The notes: generated by a model from the letters alone, not told the origin. A DNA stretch of 64,000 nucleotides from JBBATK01 sp044228285 (GCA_044228285.1 JBGAVD010000003.1:496001-560000); one strand, 5' to 3'. Positions 17,390 through 26,403 are shown, counted from the first letter of the stretch. Numbers and translations are program-made.

Positions 17390-18940
17390 TTAGTTGTAGT
17401 ATGTGCGCCCACGGATGTTCTCGTGCTCGGGCATGTCAATGAGATCCGAGTCATCGCTAAGACTGGCATTCTCCAGACCGTTTGCTAGGATCATGAGTAT
17501 TGTTCGATAACTGTACATGTCGAAGTGCATTGCCCGCTTGCATGCTTTGCTTGTACGCTCAGCGCCAAACTTCTTGGCTGCGTGCAGTATACCGGCACCT
17601 AAGGTCTGTGCTTGTTCTGGGTGTGAAGCACGTGCAAGTATCTGAGCCACATACAGTCTCACATCCTCACTGACCTCTTTAGCTCGCTGTAGAAGCTTCT
17701 CTGGTGTCCTATCGGCCATGTACTTGTGCGATGCTGGCTTGTGGTCGTCGTTGGTTGTATAACTATGTGCGTTCAACTCACGCTCATGCGTTGCCACACA
17801 ATCGCCGTCAAAGTAAATACTGACCACGGTGACTGAGTAACGCACCTTCACCTTCTTGCCGACCAAGGCATAGGGCACGCTATAGTAGTGTTCATCGGCA
17901 GCTATACATACATAGCCTGTCTTGCTTACAGTTGCGTAGAGCTGCTTTCTGAGCTGGTAGGTATGCACTGGCAGGGGCATCAGTGTCTCGCGTTCAGCCG
18001 CATCAAAACGCTCCTGGCGACTGTACTTGCGGCCTTGGAACAACCTCTTGTTGTGCTCAGCAAGTGCCACAAGGATGTCTGCATTGAGTTCCTCTAAGCT
18101 TTCATAGAGCTTTGCTCGAAGCTTTGTAAATATCCGCATGTAGGCAATCTTCACCGCACCTTCTACTAGTGACTTGTCCTTTGGCTCGTGCGGCCTAGCC
18201 GGAAGAATCGTTGTTCCGTAGTGATCGGCAAAGTCCGCAAACGTCTCATTGAGTATTGGTTCGAACTTGCTGCCTTTTGTAACGGCAGACTTCAAGTTGT
18301 CTGGTACTATTGCCTTCGTAACACCACCATAGAAGATGAAGGCTCGCTCACAAGCGCCGATGAAGTCTTCCTTCTTCTGGCTCATCACCGCCTCCACATA
18401 CGTCATCTGACTTCCACCAAGTATTGCTACAAAGACCTCCACCGGTGTCTCTTCTCCAGTTAGCTTATTGGTCAGACTTAGTCTATGCCCCGTATAGTCC
18501 ACAAACATCTTGTCGCCGTTCTTGTGGATCACACGCATGCTTGGGTGAACGCGCTTCTTCCATGCCGCAAAACGATGACAAAAGGCCGAAAGCCCTAAAC
18601 CATCCGGATTAGCCAGCTTATACTGATCCCACGCCTGCTTGCGCGTTGCTCCTTCCTTGCGAAGACCTGTCAGCATAGTGGGGAACAGATCATAAAGCGT
18701 TGTTAGTACTTTGTCTGGGTCTTTAAGGATATCAACTACAAACAGCGTGGTGAGCTCACTGTCGCTCAGGTTTTTTACGGCCTCATAACTGAGACCGCTC
18801 TCATCAAACTCTCGTAGATACTTACGCAACGTGTTACGGGCAACACCGGTCTGTTCTGAGATCATTCTCAAGCTTCGGCCATGCGAATACATCCGAAGAA
18901 TGTGTCGTATTTTACTCATGCTAATTGGTTGGTTAGCCAC
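17390..18940 (-). CDS. istA: IstA-like DDE transposase of the IS21 element
   Basis: 516-aa transposase. N-terminal helix-turn-helix for terminal repeat binding (MSKIRHILRMYSHGRSLRMI and SEQTGVARNTLRKYL, about residues 8-45). The retroviral-integrase-like catalytic core has the acidic triad in FVDYTG (about 150), IVPDNLKSAV (about 215) and SLVEGAVKIAY (about 260). The C-terminal Mu-type region contains KTGYVCIAADEHYYSVPYAL. The frame is intact, so the element may still be mobile. It is encoded opposite to the integrase it interrupts. Confidence 0.93.
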   Translation of the reverse strand: MANQPISMSKIRHILRMYSHGRSLRMISEQTGVARNTLRKYLREFDESGLSYEAVKNLSDSELTTLFVVDILKDPDKVLTTLYDLFPTMLTGLRKEGATRKQAWDQYKLANPDGLGLSAFCHRFAAWKKRVHPSMRVIHKNGDKMFVDYTGHRLSLTNKLTGEETPVEVFVAILGGSQMTYVEAVMSQKKEDFIGACERAFIFYGGVTKAIVPDNLKSAVTKGSKFEPILNETFADFADHYGTTILPARPHEPKDKSLVEGAVKIAYMRIFTKLRAKLYESLEELNADILVALAEHNKRLFQGRKYSRQERFDAAERETLMPLPVHTYQLRKQLYATVSKTGYVCIAADEHYYSVPYALVGKKVKVRYSVTVVSIYFDGDCVATHERELNAHSYTTNDDHKPASHKYMADRTPEKLLQRAKEVSEDVRLYVAQILARASHPEQAQTLGAGILHAAKKFGAERTSKACKRAMHFDMYSYRTILMILANGLENASLSDDSDLIDMPEHENIRGRTYYN

Positions 18941-19029
18941 TCTGTTTCCTAGTTGTCCGTGATTGAAATCCTCTCGGAGAACTTAGCTCAGAATGGGTCC
19001 TTCATCGCATGTTTTGCAAGGGCTAGCCA

Positions 19030-19120
19030 GGTGGGTCAGTTTGAGCCGGAATTGGTGGGTCAATTTGACGCGGAATGGTGGGTCAGTTTGAGCCGGAATT
19101 ACTGGATCAATTTAGGTGGA
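19030..19120 (-). repeat. IS21 right terminal inverted repeats
   Basis: Three tandem units beginning GGTGGGTCA (19030, 19054, 19077), each followed by a TTTGAGCCGGAATT-like tail, then a degenerate outer unit ending GGTGGA at 19120. The truncated helicase frame ends in this sequence with a TAA. Confidence 0.75.
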
Positions 19121-21636
19121 TTTTCCACGCTTGTGACCTTCAATAAATCAACCATGCTCATTTCGTCAATAACTAAGTTATTGATCGATGCAATTGCAGA
19201 TTTCGAGATTCGATCAGATTTAACATCCGCTAACCATTTATCTATGGTTGAAGCTTCCACGTCTTGATAATTCGTATCTGATTTTAGCCTAAGTGCAGCC
19301 TTTCCCGTTGGCGTTAGTAGAAGATAGTTTTCACCCTGATCTTGGAGTTCTTGCAGAATATTCAATAACTCGTGTGATTTGCCGCTACCTGGGCCTCCAG
19401 CCAAAACGAATACACGCTGCTTAAAGATATTGGCGTACAGATTAGTCCGGTCAGTACGATAATCTAGTTCGTTAAATGAATCATCAGCTGTAGCTTTAAT
19501 GCGGTCTATAGATGTGTTGATGTAGTCATTTAGCTTTCGATATACAACATCATTTGGCTGAAGCAGCATCATCTCTTTTACCGTATCACCAAGATCACAT
19601 TCAGCTTGATAGATTGAGTTTTGGTAGTAATACCTAGTGTCATTTGCATCAACAACTTTCAATTTTGTCTTATACTGCTCGAAGAATCGTTGACGCTCAA
19701 TATCAAACTCCTTTAATATATTCGGCTTGAGATTAAACTCGTGCGATTTATAGAAAAGGGGATATTGCCTAAGAGCATTCTCCAACTCGGAGGCTTCCTC
19801 AAAGCAATTACCAGTCTGTTCGAGTGACCTTAAATAATCTAAGATAATACAACGTAAGCGTCGGTTGTCGGATACAATCATACGTCGCTGAAAGTCTATT
19901 CGAGGCAATCCTTTCGGATCTGGGAAAAATGCGATATCAACTTTAAATAACTCTATAGGCGCATCCTTCTCCTCTCCAGTGACTATGTTCTGAGAGTTTG
20001 TTTCTGACACATATTCTTCAACTAAAAGATATGGGTTATCGCACACTTCTGCCAACGGTGTACGCTCTGTAAATGGCACTTCATTTTGATCGGTATCATA
20101 TTTACAAATCTTTCCAAACAGGATTCTTTCGAATTGATAATTCGATAAATTCAACATACACAATTGTAGGAATTGGTCTATTGAAATAGCCCTTTCTTGA
20201 AGCGAGTCTCGCAGTGCGCTAAATTGACCACGATATTTAAGCAGAGTCGCGTCACTCCTCGGATTAGATATTAAGTCTTTCAACTTCTCAGTTAAATCAT
20301 CTCCATCAAGATTCTCTAGGCAATCAAATATTTCTTCAAAAGCGTCATCGTCCTCAGTTAACAATCTTGACAACTTCAAGAATCCCGGGAAATAACCTCT
20401 TTGTTCCCAGCACTGTTTGCTCAGTGATTCAACTTTTGATATGCGTTCCTGAATATCCGCAGGTGATATTACTCCATCGAGTGAACAATCAATGAGCTTT
20501 TTTCTCATTTTGCTTAGAAGGTAGATAGCCTCATCGTCATCGATGTCCATTGCAACATATTTGAAGCAATGATTGAGTTCAGGTTCATCGATTGCAACTT
20601 TTACTTTATCCAACCAACGTTGAGCTGCTGCAGGATCGCTTTCGCCCTTTGATTTCCCAAGGTACTCATGATACGGCATCATTACTTGGGTGGTTTCATC
20701 AAAGTTGAATTGAAGTGCCCAATTTTTACTTGGAAAATTCTTATACTTCTCATGTTTGCGTCTATTATCAATGGCTGATTGCGGTCCAAACGAAGAGGTG
20801 TCCCCAATACGGTCAATAACAGCTGCGCCAACAAGTAAATACTGCCTTTCTTCGTCAGTGAATGGGTTACTAAACTTCGCATAGATAAATCCCACGCTTT
20901 TCTTTGGTTTTATCTTCTCACGGAAGTACTCTATTCTAACATTGTCGAGGTTTGAAGGATACGAGCCTTCGGCTCGAAGCTCTTTCGCGGTTCTATTGAA
21001 CGAAATGCCAAAGGGCCAACTATACATCGACTGCGGTTCCAACTGTTCGCTAATCTTCACAAGCTCAGGTGCTGCTGGATTATCGTGCGTGACCGGAATC
21101 CGTTTCGAACCGTTGATATTAATGCTCCAAAAGCATGGTGGCACGTAGTCTATATCAGTAAGATTTTTACCAGCATACTCTTTTTCTTTCTGCAAATTCT
21201 CTGCCTTTCGTTTGCGGATTCTATCAGAAAGAAGTGACTGATATCCGCAACAGAAATGATTTGCTTCTGGATCTTTGCAAATAGTACCATTCCAATTGTT
21301 ATCATGCCAGGCTACTCTGAGAGTGCAATGCTTCAACTGCTGCCTAAATAGCCCTCTGGTCATTTCCACGCGCAATTCTTCGCTTGAATCTTTTCTTCTC
21401 TCAAATGCCTCAATTGACGACACTACATTCATAGCCCAACGCATTTGCTTGGGAGTGATTCTGTACGTTGTGCCGACATGTGAAAGTCCGATTCGCAGTG
21501 CTTTTAAGTCAAACTTCCTCCAGTTATGGCCCTGGTTCGCGATTGATATATACTCTTCCCATTGACTCACAGTAACACGTGAAAAATCGAATTCTAACCG
21601 CGCAATGTCATCAGGGTCGTTCAGATTATAGCTCAT
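19099..21636 (-). pseudogene. RecD/AAA_30-type helicase with unusual Cys-containing N-terminal region, C-terminus lost to IS21
   Basis: 845 residues remain. The last about 150 are the start of a superfamily-1B (RecD/Dda-like) helicase: Walker A AGGPGSGKSHELL, motif Ia LLLTPTGKAALRLKS, ASTIDKWL, and Walker B NLVIDEMSMVDL, after which the frame runs into the IS end (ENPPKLIQ, stop). The motor's second half (motifs III-VI) is gone. The long N-terminal part (about 690 residues) is not recognised. It includes LRVAWHDNNWNGTICKDP followed by ANHFCCGY near residues 105-130, a WHDxxWxGTxC-plus-Cys pattern that could bind metal, and later acidic stretches. It is divergent from the RES gene. Role unknown; island location and architecture suggest defence or DNA processing. 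Confidence 0.7.
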
Positions 21637-22104
21637 TGCACTCTATTCCTCTTAGTGATTCATGACTAATTATGAGTCCTATAAAATACATGCGATATCA
21701 TTTGCGTTTTATACTGAAACCCGTGCAGTTACTATCTTGCTTCAAACATCTTGATACACACAAAAGATTCGCGAATTTGCCCACGAATTTACGAATCGAA
21801 AGCTCAGTCCTAGAGGTACATCCACACAATCTAATCAAACAATTCCGGGACCAGTTGCCTCGTGTTTCCGCTTCTAGTAGCTCAGACGATCGGTGTCGTA
21901 AGTACAATCACATCAACATATTTACATGCCACATACGTAACGTGCCGAAAGCTATATCATGGCTCACAGTACCACGGAATCGGTGTGACTGACGTGGAGG
22001 ATTGTGCAAGCGTATCGCATAATCGCAAGATCACGTAGTGCGGTCTGCGCAAACTTGGAACCCCGTGTGACTATTGGTTGACAATCAATTCTTGTTCTCA
22101 TAAT
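21637..22104. other. Divergent promoter region of helicase and RES genes
   Basis: About 470 AT-rich bases between divergent genes. No repeat, RNA or clear promoter element was recognised. A TTG at 22078 is in frame with the RES gene but lacks support as a start. Confidence 0.4.
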
Positions 22105-23022
22105 ATGGAAGACTTCAAAGCAAATTGCAATAACTGTGGCTACGAATTTACATCAAGTCAGGATATAGGCCTAGAGTGCCCAAAATGTGGTCAATTCGAC
22201 CGTAACCTAACTGTCAGTGAAACGCTATCGCCACGGGAAGGACTAGCATTAACCGAGGTGAATTCTGAGCTCTCGCCTCAGACAATGGACTTGGTCGATA
22301 GACTTAAGCAACAGTTTTCCGCGAGTGAGCCAATTGCACACACACTACATACTGAACCGGGGAACTATGTAACTACTGGAGGAAACTGCTCTGCCTCAAT
22401 CTATAGCCGGAGAAGTGGTCGACGAATCTTGGTAGACCATGACTACAAGAATGCACAAGATTGGTTTGTTAGTTTCTCTCAAAGGAGATGTCATTGCTTT
22501 CAATTCGAAGAGAGGCTAATAACCTCCCTGCAGCAAAGCACATGGGATTCAAAAGGTTTCCCTTTGTATAGAGGTCGGCGGTTGGAAATCAAACCTAACG
22601 ACGTTTCATCCCTAGGGCCGCCGCCTTCGAACAAAGCTTCATTAGGGCGGTACAACAGTGCTGGCGAGGTCCGATTGTATTTAACTTCAGAAGTGTTCGC
22701 TTTACCCCTTGAAGTGCCCGGAGCTCAGAATTGTCCAATTTACTTTGTCGAATATGAGCTTGACAAGAGTCTTGCTATTGCGGATGCTAGAAATTTTGGA
22801 GAAGATCATTTTTCCTCGGCAGTTTTTCGTATGATAGAAAACTTCGCACCGGAGGATTACTCGGAGTTCGGACACTATATAGTCAACCTGATCTCTAACA
22901 TCTACGACGGTATGATAGTTCCTGGAGTGCATGGCGACGAAGACAGGCGCTACTTCAATGTAATTGTCTTTAAGCCGGATCGGTGGACAGATTGGATCGG
23001 CAGCGAAATCAAGAACATATAG
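22105..23022 (+). CDS. Zinc-ribbon protein with C-terminal RES-like domain
   Basis: 305 aa from the ATG at 22105. The N-terminus is a zinc ribbon (CNNCGYEF and CPKCG about 20 residues later). A linker follows, then a probable RES domain from about residue 140: FPLYRGRRLE (first conserved Arg), SLGRYNSAGEVRLYLTSEVF (Arg and Tyr), ALPLEV (Glu) and YDGMIVPGVHG ahead of NVIVFKP. RES domains are NAD+-degrading (phosphorolysing) toxins in many toxin-antitoxin pairs. Here the usual Ser of the last motif (YPS) appears to be Gly (VPG), and no Xre-like antitoxin gene is adjacent. The large size and zinc ribbon differ from short TA toxins. It is divergent from the helicase in the island. The family call is by eye. 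Confidence 0.6.
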   Translation: MEDFKANCNNCGYEFTSSQDIGLECPKCGQFDRNLTVSETLSPREGLALTEVNSELSPQTMDLVDRLKQQFSASEPIAHTLHTEPGNYVTTGGNCSASIYSRRSGRRILVDHDYKNAQDWFVSFSQRRCHCFQFEERLITSLQQSTWDSKGFPLYRGRRLEIKPNDVSSLGPPPSNKASLGRYNSAGEVRLYLTSEVFALPLEVPGAQNCPIYFVEYELDKSLAIADARNFGEDHFSSAVFRMIENFAPEDYSEFGHYIVNLISNIYDGMIVPGVHGDEDRRYFNVIVFKPDRWTDWIGSEIKNI

Positions 23023-23384
23023 TGCCTCAGTTTCATTTTTACGAGTGGGCTACTCGAGGTTCAGACACATCAATAATCGAGTCGTCGTCAATTCTACAGA
23101 AATTTTCAACTTATAATTGTCCAGAGGTCGGCGGAGTCAAATATGAGGTCAATTGAGATGATGCTTACCAAAGCAGTTTTAGTGAACACGCTTCTTCAGT
23201 TGACTCACTCTCGCCGAATGAATGATAGTATCACTTTGTGTTGAATAATCACGCATTTGTGTGTGGCTCAGGTGCGACAATAGCTGGGGCGTTTCCACTT
23301 TTGTCCTTCTACATTCTACTTAACATGCTTCTGCACTCGTTCTTGTTTCGATTGAAGTACGTGGCCTTCCCACCACTACTAAAC
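23023..23384. other. Intergenic region between convergent genes
   Basis: About 360 bases between the RES gene and the convergent DUF1990 gene. No hairpin with T-run, repeat or RNA gene was recognised. Confidence 0.4.
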
Positions 23385-23975
23385 TCAACCTAACCTACTA
23401 TTGCTAACTATAGCCTCAATGTGCCTCTTCACATATTCCAAAGCCTTGTGAGTGCAATAACCCTGATAAGGAACAGAGAAAACTGGCCCTAACAGCTTCG
23501 CCAGCAACGGTCCTGGTGTAGAGTGTGTATGAATTTTGAATTCCAGTCCTCGTTCGTTTTCTTCCAAAACAAAGGTTGAACTCCCCTTTTCAACATGCCC
23601 CTCCAACGTTTCATAACTAAAGCCTCTTCGTTTTGGCTCGTCTACTATCTCACTGATCCGCACTCCAAAAATCACTTTTTGTGAGAACTGAGGTGTGGGT
23701 GGGAGGTACACTTGTTGCACAATAGTGTCGCCTACTTGCATTTGTCGATGATCAAGATTCCATTCAGCGAGTGAGTTCATGATCGAGGATGGAAATATGT
23801 CACAGTCAGATAGGAATGTACGATCTAGTTTGATGGGTGTTGTTGTGCTATCAATAGTAATCGTCGAGGACTTTGCTGCCAAGCGGTCGAGGTCATATCT
23901 CATGACGGGAACATGCTTGAGGCGATCAAGATGTTTCAGTAGCACCGTTGTTTGATCTTTTATGAAAACTCTCAT
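23385..23975 (-). CDS. DUF1990-family protein
   Basis: 196 aa. The signature run of DUF1990 (YndH-like) is visible: an AEWNLDHRQMQVGDTI entry, IFGVRISEIVDEPKRRGFSYETL, then GHVEKGSSTFVLE and EFKIHTHSTPGPLLAKLLGPVF, with a C-terminal ALEYVKRHIEAI helix. The family is broadly a START/SRPBCC-like fold; its biochemical role is unknown. It lies within the tRNA-Phe island as a single gene, convergent with the RES gene. The ATG at 23975 starts the recognisable protein; an alternative ATG about 25 residues in (MRYDLDRL) exists. Confidence 0.7.
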   Translation of the reverse strand: MRVFIKDQTTVLLKHLDRLKHVPVMRYDLDRLAAKSSTITIDSTTTPIKLDRTFLSDCDIFPSSIMNSLAEWNLDHRQMQVGDTIVQQVYLPPTPQFSQKVIFGVRISEIVDEPKRRGFSYETLEGHVEKGSSTFVLEENERGLEFKIHTHSTPGPLLAKLLGPVFSVPYQGYCTHKALEYVKRHIEAIVSNSRLG

Positions 23976-24311
23976 GCAGTGGGTTCGGATGAATGAACTC
24001 TATGAAGTTGGTGGCAAATCTCCAGCACTGTTAACTATCTTCTTCTTCACTTGGGATGAGAGCTGTCGCATGTGCATGCTCGCTTAGAACTTATCTAAAT
24101 GCCAGCATTGTTTGGCGCTAACACAGCCAAGTGTAACTCAACTTAACCACATTGAATTCAAAACAACAAACATCGTTTTTGAGTAAATCTGATGGGAATT
24201 CAATTCCCGCCAGACCAAAATACAAATCACCTGTACGGAGTTGTGTACGGAGTAAAAATGAACGGAGCTGGAAGCCTCATGAAGACTAGCTTCATTCGGG
24301 TGGCCCTAACT
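23976..24311. other. Right end of the island, non-coding
   Basis: About 335 bases with no gene. It carries a second tRNA-3'-end-like stretch (24194-24217) and TGTACGGAG repeats (24231-24252) similar to those near the integrase. Confidence 0.45.
24194..24217 (+). repeat. tRNA-3'-end-like remnant inside island end
   Basis: GGGAATTCAATTCCCGCCAG then ACCA resembles a T-arm plus acceptor 3' strand. Ten bases (TTCAATTCCC) match tRNA-Phe exactly. No 5' half of a tRNA is present. It could be an older att site or the attP copy of a relative. Confidence 0.4.
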
Positions 24312-24324
24312 CCCTCCCTGACCA
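24312..24324 (+). repeat. Candidate attR
   Basis: CCCTCCCTGACCA, 12 of 13 bases identical to the tRNA-Phe 3' end (15258-15270) in direct orientation. It directly abuts the stop codon (24325-24327, minus strand) of the cyclase gene, which would be the original neighbour of tRNA-Phe. Confidence 0.5.
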
Positions 24325-26403
24325 TCACACGACGACAAGATAGTATGTCCGCATCATGCCCTTACCTTTGACCTCAATCTCCCCGCGCTCCTCAAAAACA
24401 AAGGACTCATCTCTGTTCTGCAAATGATAGGCAAACTCTTCACTACAGTGAATTTTACCAGCCTCGCCACTCGATTCCATGCGGGCAGCAAGGTTAACAG
24501 CGTCGGAGTAAACGTCGTAGACAAAACCCTTTTCACCGACGATACCAGCGAAAGCCGCCCCAGTGTGTAGACCCATGCGCAGATGAAAGACGCTGTCCTT
24601 TGGCAAGGACTTACGTATTGCATCTGGTAACTCAATCCCACTCATGAGTTCTCGTGCAGCACTTGCAAGACGTTCTGCATGATCGTCGCAGGCGATGGGC
24701 GCACCGCAAACAGCCATGTAGCCATCGCCGATGGTTTTGATTTTCTGACAATCGTGTTTTTCCATAACCTTGTCAAACTCGCCAAACACATAATTGAGAA
24801 AGGCAAGCACAGTCTTTGCAGGCATGCGAGCGGCGATAGGGGTGAAGCCGACGATGTCGACAAAGAGGATGGAAATGTGTTGAAAGTAATCTGCTACGCG
24901 TTCTCCCTTGAGAAGTCGATCAGCTACTTGTGATGGGAGGACTTTGTGTAGCAACGATGTAGTTGCTTCGGCGGCTGCACGTTCTATAGCCAGCTGTTGA
25001 TCGCGAACTGCTTGCTCCGCAGCTAGACGTCGCTCCATCTCCGCAGCACGTCGTTGCTGCTCAATTTGCTCAACTTTCTTCCGTGCTTCTTCACTCTGAA
25101 CTTCCTTGTTGAGAGAATGAAAGAGTTTGTAGTGATGATACGCTTGGTCAATGTTCCCCATTAACTCGTACGCGCGAGCCAACTCTTCATGAGCTTGGTA
25201 CTCTTTCGCCTTATCTCCGAGCTCGTGTGCCAGAATAAATGCATCCTCAAGGAGTTTTGCTGCCTCAACTGCATTCTGTTCTTCGAGCTGCAGCTTGCCT
25301 AGTTCAATCAAGATGTCGGCAACTCCTTCATTAGTCCCAATTTCAGACCGACTTAGTACCAGAGCCTGCTGCAGGTACTCGCGCCCTTTGTCATGCTGCT
25401 TCAATGCAGCATAAACGCTTCCAATGCCGGCAAGAGAATAAGCACATTGTCTTCGATCTCCAATCACTTGAGCTAGATTTAGCGCTTGCTCAAAGTACTT
25501 AAGCGCTGATGCATGATCACCCAGTAACACATACGCTTCCCCCAAATTAGCCGTCATACTAACAACACCACGCTTATCCCCCAGCTCTTCATGCATGGAA
25601 AGAGCCCGACTCATACTCTCCACTGCCTTGGGGTAGTCAGATAGCTTTGCATGTACAATACCTATCCCTCCGGTTACGATAGCAATGCCCTTCCTGCTTC
25701 CTAGCTCCTCATACATTGAAAGCGCCTTGCTATAATACTCAAGCGCCTTCGGATAGTCGGCGAAACTCGCATACACATTGCCAGTATTTCCGGTCACGGT
25801 AGCCGCCCCACTCTTATCACATAGCTCTTCATACATTACTAATGCGCGATTATAATGCTCCAGCGCATTCGAATGGTCTGAGAGACGCTGATGCACATTG
25901 CCAATATTTAAAGTCACATTTGCCATGTTCAACTTCGCCCCGAGCTCCTGATGCATGGCAAAAGCGCGGCTCAAATACTCAAGTGCCTTGGGGTAGTCTG
26001 AGAGATTATTGAATACATTACCAAAATTTGCGGTGACGCTAGCTATGCCAGCCTTATCCCCCGCCTCGGTATACATGACAAGAGCGCGGCTGTAATACTC
26101 CAATGCCCTCGGATAGTCAGAGAGATGGTAGTGCACGATTCCAATAGAGTTGCCTATTCTGGCTTCTCCAGAGCGGTCACCGACGGACACTGAAATGCCG
26201 AGCGCCTTTTCAAGTTGTTCCAGTGCAAGCAAATAATTGCTGCGATTCGTCTCTAAAAGACCTAGCACATGCAGTGCTCTTGCGCGCTCCGAATCTGTAG
26301 TCTGCGCCTCCAGAACCTCTCGCAGTACACTCTCCGCATGATTGTAATCGCCGCGCTGACGGGCATCTTCGGCTGCTTTGAGTTTCTCGTCAATCGACAT
26401 CAC
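24325..26403 (-). CDS. TPR-repeat class III adenylate cyclase, second copy of tandem pair
   Basis: 692 aa, predicted cytoplasmic (no signal or membrane segment). About ten tetratricopeptide repeats of roughly 40 residues (for example YPRALEYYSRALVMYTEAGD) fill residues 1-430. A charged coiled coil follows (EEARKKVEQIEQQRRAAEME, about 440-490), then a class III cyclase catalytic domain (about 515-690). Metal-binding Asp residues sit in ISILFVDIVGFT and TIGDGYMAV. The adenine-selecting Lys (QKIKTIGD) and Asp (YDVYSDAVNLAARME) are present, so cAMP is the likely product. The C-terminal catalytic domain is very similar to that of the upstream gene, whose stop overlaps this start by 4 bases (ATGA). 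Its own stop touches the island attR. Confidence 0.9.
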   Translation of the reverse strand: MMSIDEKLKAAEDARQRGDYNHAESVLREVLEAQTTDSERARALHVLGLLETNRSNYLLALEQLEKALGISVSVGDRSGEARIGNSIGIVHYHLSDYPRALEYYSRALVMYTEAGDKAGIASVTANFGNVFNNLSDYPKALEYLSRAFAMHQELGAKLNMANVTLNIGNVHQRLSDHSNALEHYNRALVMYEELCDKSGAATVTGNTGNVYASFADYPKALEYYSKALSMYEELGSRKGIAIVTGGIGIVHAKLSDYPKAVESMSRALSMHEELGDKRGVVSMTANLGEAYVLLGDHASALKYFEQALNLAQVIGDRRQCAYSLAGIGSVYAALKQHDKGREYLQQALVLSRSEIGTNEGVADILIELGKLQLEEQNAVEAAKLLEDAFILAHELGDKAKEYQAHEELARAYELMGNIDQAYHHYKLFHSLNKEVQSEEARKKVEQIEQQRRAAEMERRLAAEQAVRDQQLAIERAAAEATTSLLHKVLPSQVADRLLKGERVADYFQHISILFVDIVGFTPIAARMPAKTVLAFLNYVFGEFDKVMEKHDCQKIKTIGDGYMAVCGAPIACDDHAERLASAARELMSGIELPDAIRKSLPKDSVFHLRMGLHTGAAFAGIVGEKGFVYDVYSDAVNLAARMESSGEAGKIHCSEEFAYHLQNRDESFVFEERGEIEVKGKGMMRTYYLVVV

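Larger units (their letters stand above)
16489..19120. mobile_element. IS21-family insertion sequence (about 2.63 kb)
   Basis: Contains istA (transposase) and istB (ATPase helper), both on the minus strand. The ends are inverted: TCCACCTATACTGACCCACT from 16489 matches the complement inward from 19120 (TCCACCTAAATTGATCCAGT), and the match continues through TTCCG. Multiple internal terminal repeats of about 23-24 bases follow, as is usual in IS21: three GGTGGGTCA units at the right end (19030-19100) and two related units at the left. The flanking bases (CTGGATA left, TTTTCCA right) show no target duplication, and different genes are cut on each side. Confidence 0.85.
15271..24324. mobile_element. 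Integrative genomic island at tRNA-Phe
   Basis: About 9.05 kb between the tRNA-Phe 3' end and an imperfect direct copy of it next to the stop codon of a TPR-cyclase. It contains a truncated tyrosine recombinase next to the tRNA, an IS21-family element, a truncated RecD-like helicase, a zinc-ribbon/RES protein and a DUF1990 protein. Short TGTACGGAG-type repeats lie near both ends (15321-15329, 15352-15360 inverted, 24231-24240, 24243-24252), like recombinase arm sites. By eye the central genes look AT-richer than the surrounding chromosome. The recombinase is broken, so the island is probably fixed. Confidence 0.6.

Noticed and set aside
24194..24217. A real second tRNA gene
   Set aside because: Only a 3'-half-like sequence is present; no acceptor 5' strand, D-arm or anticodon arm precedes it.
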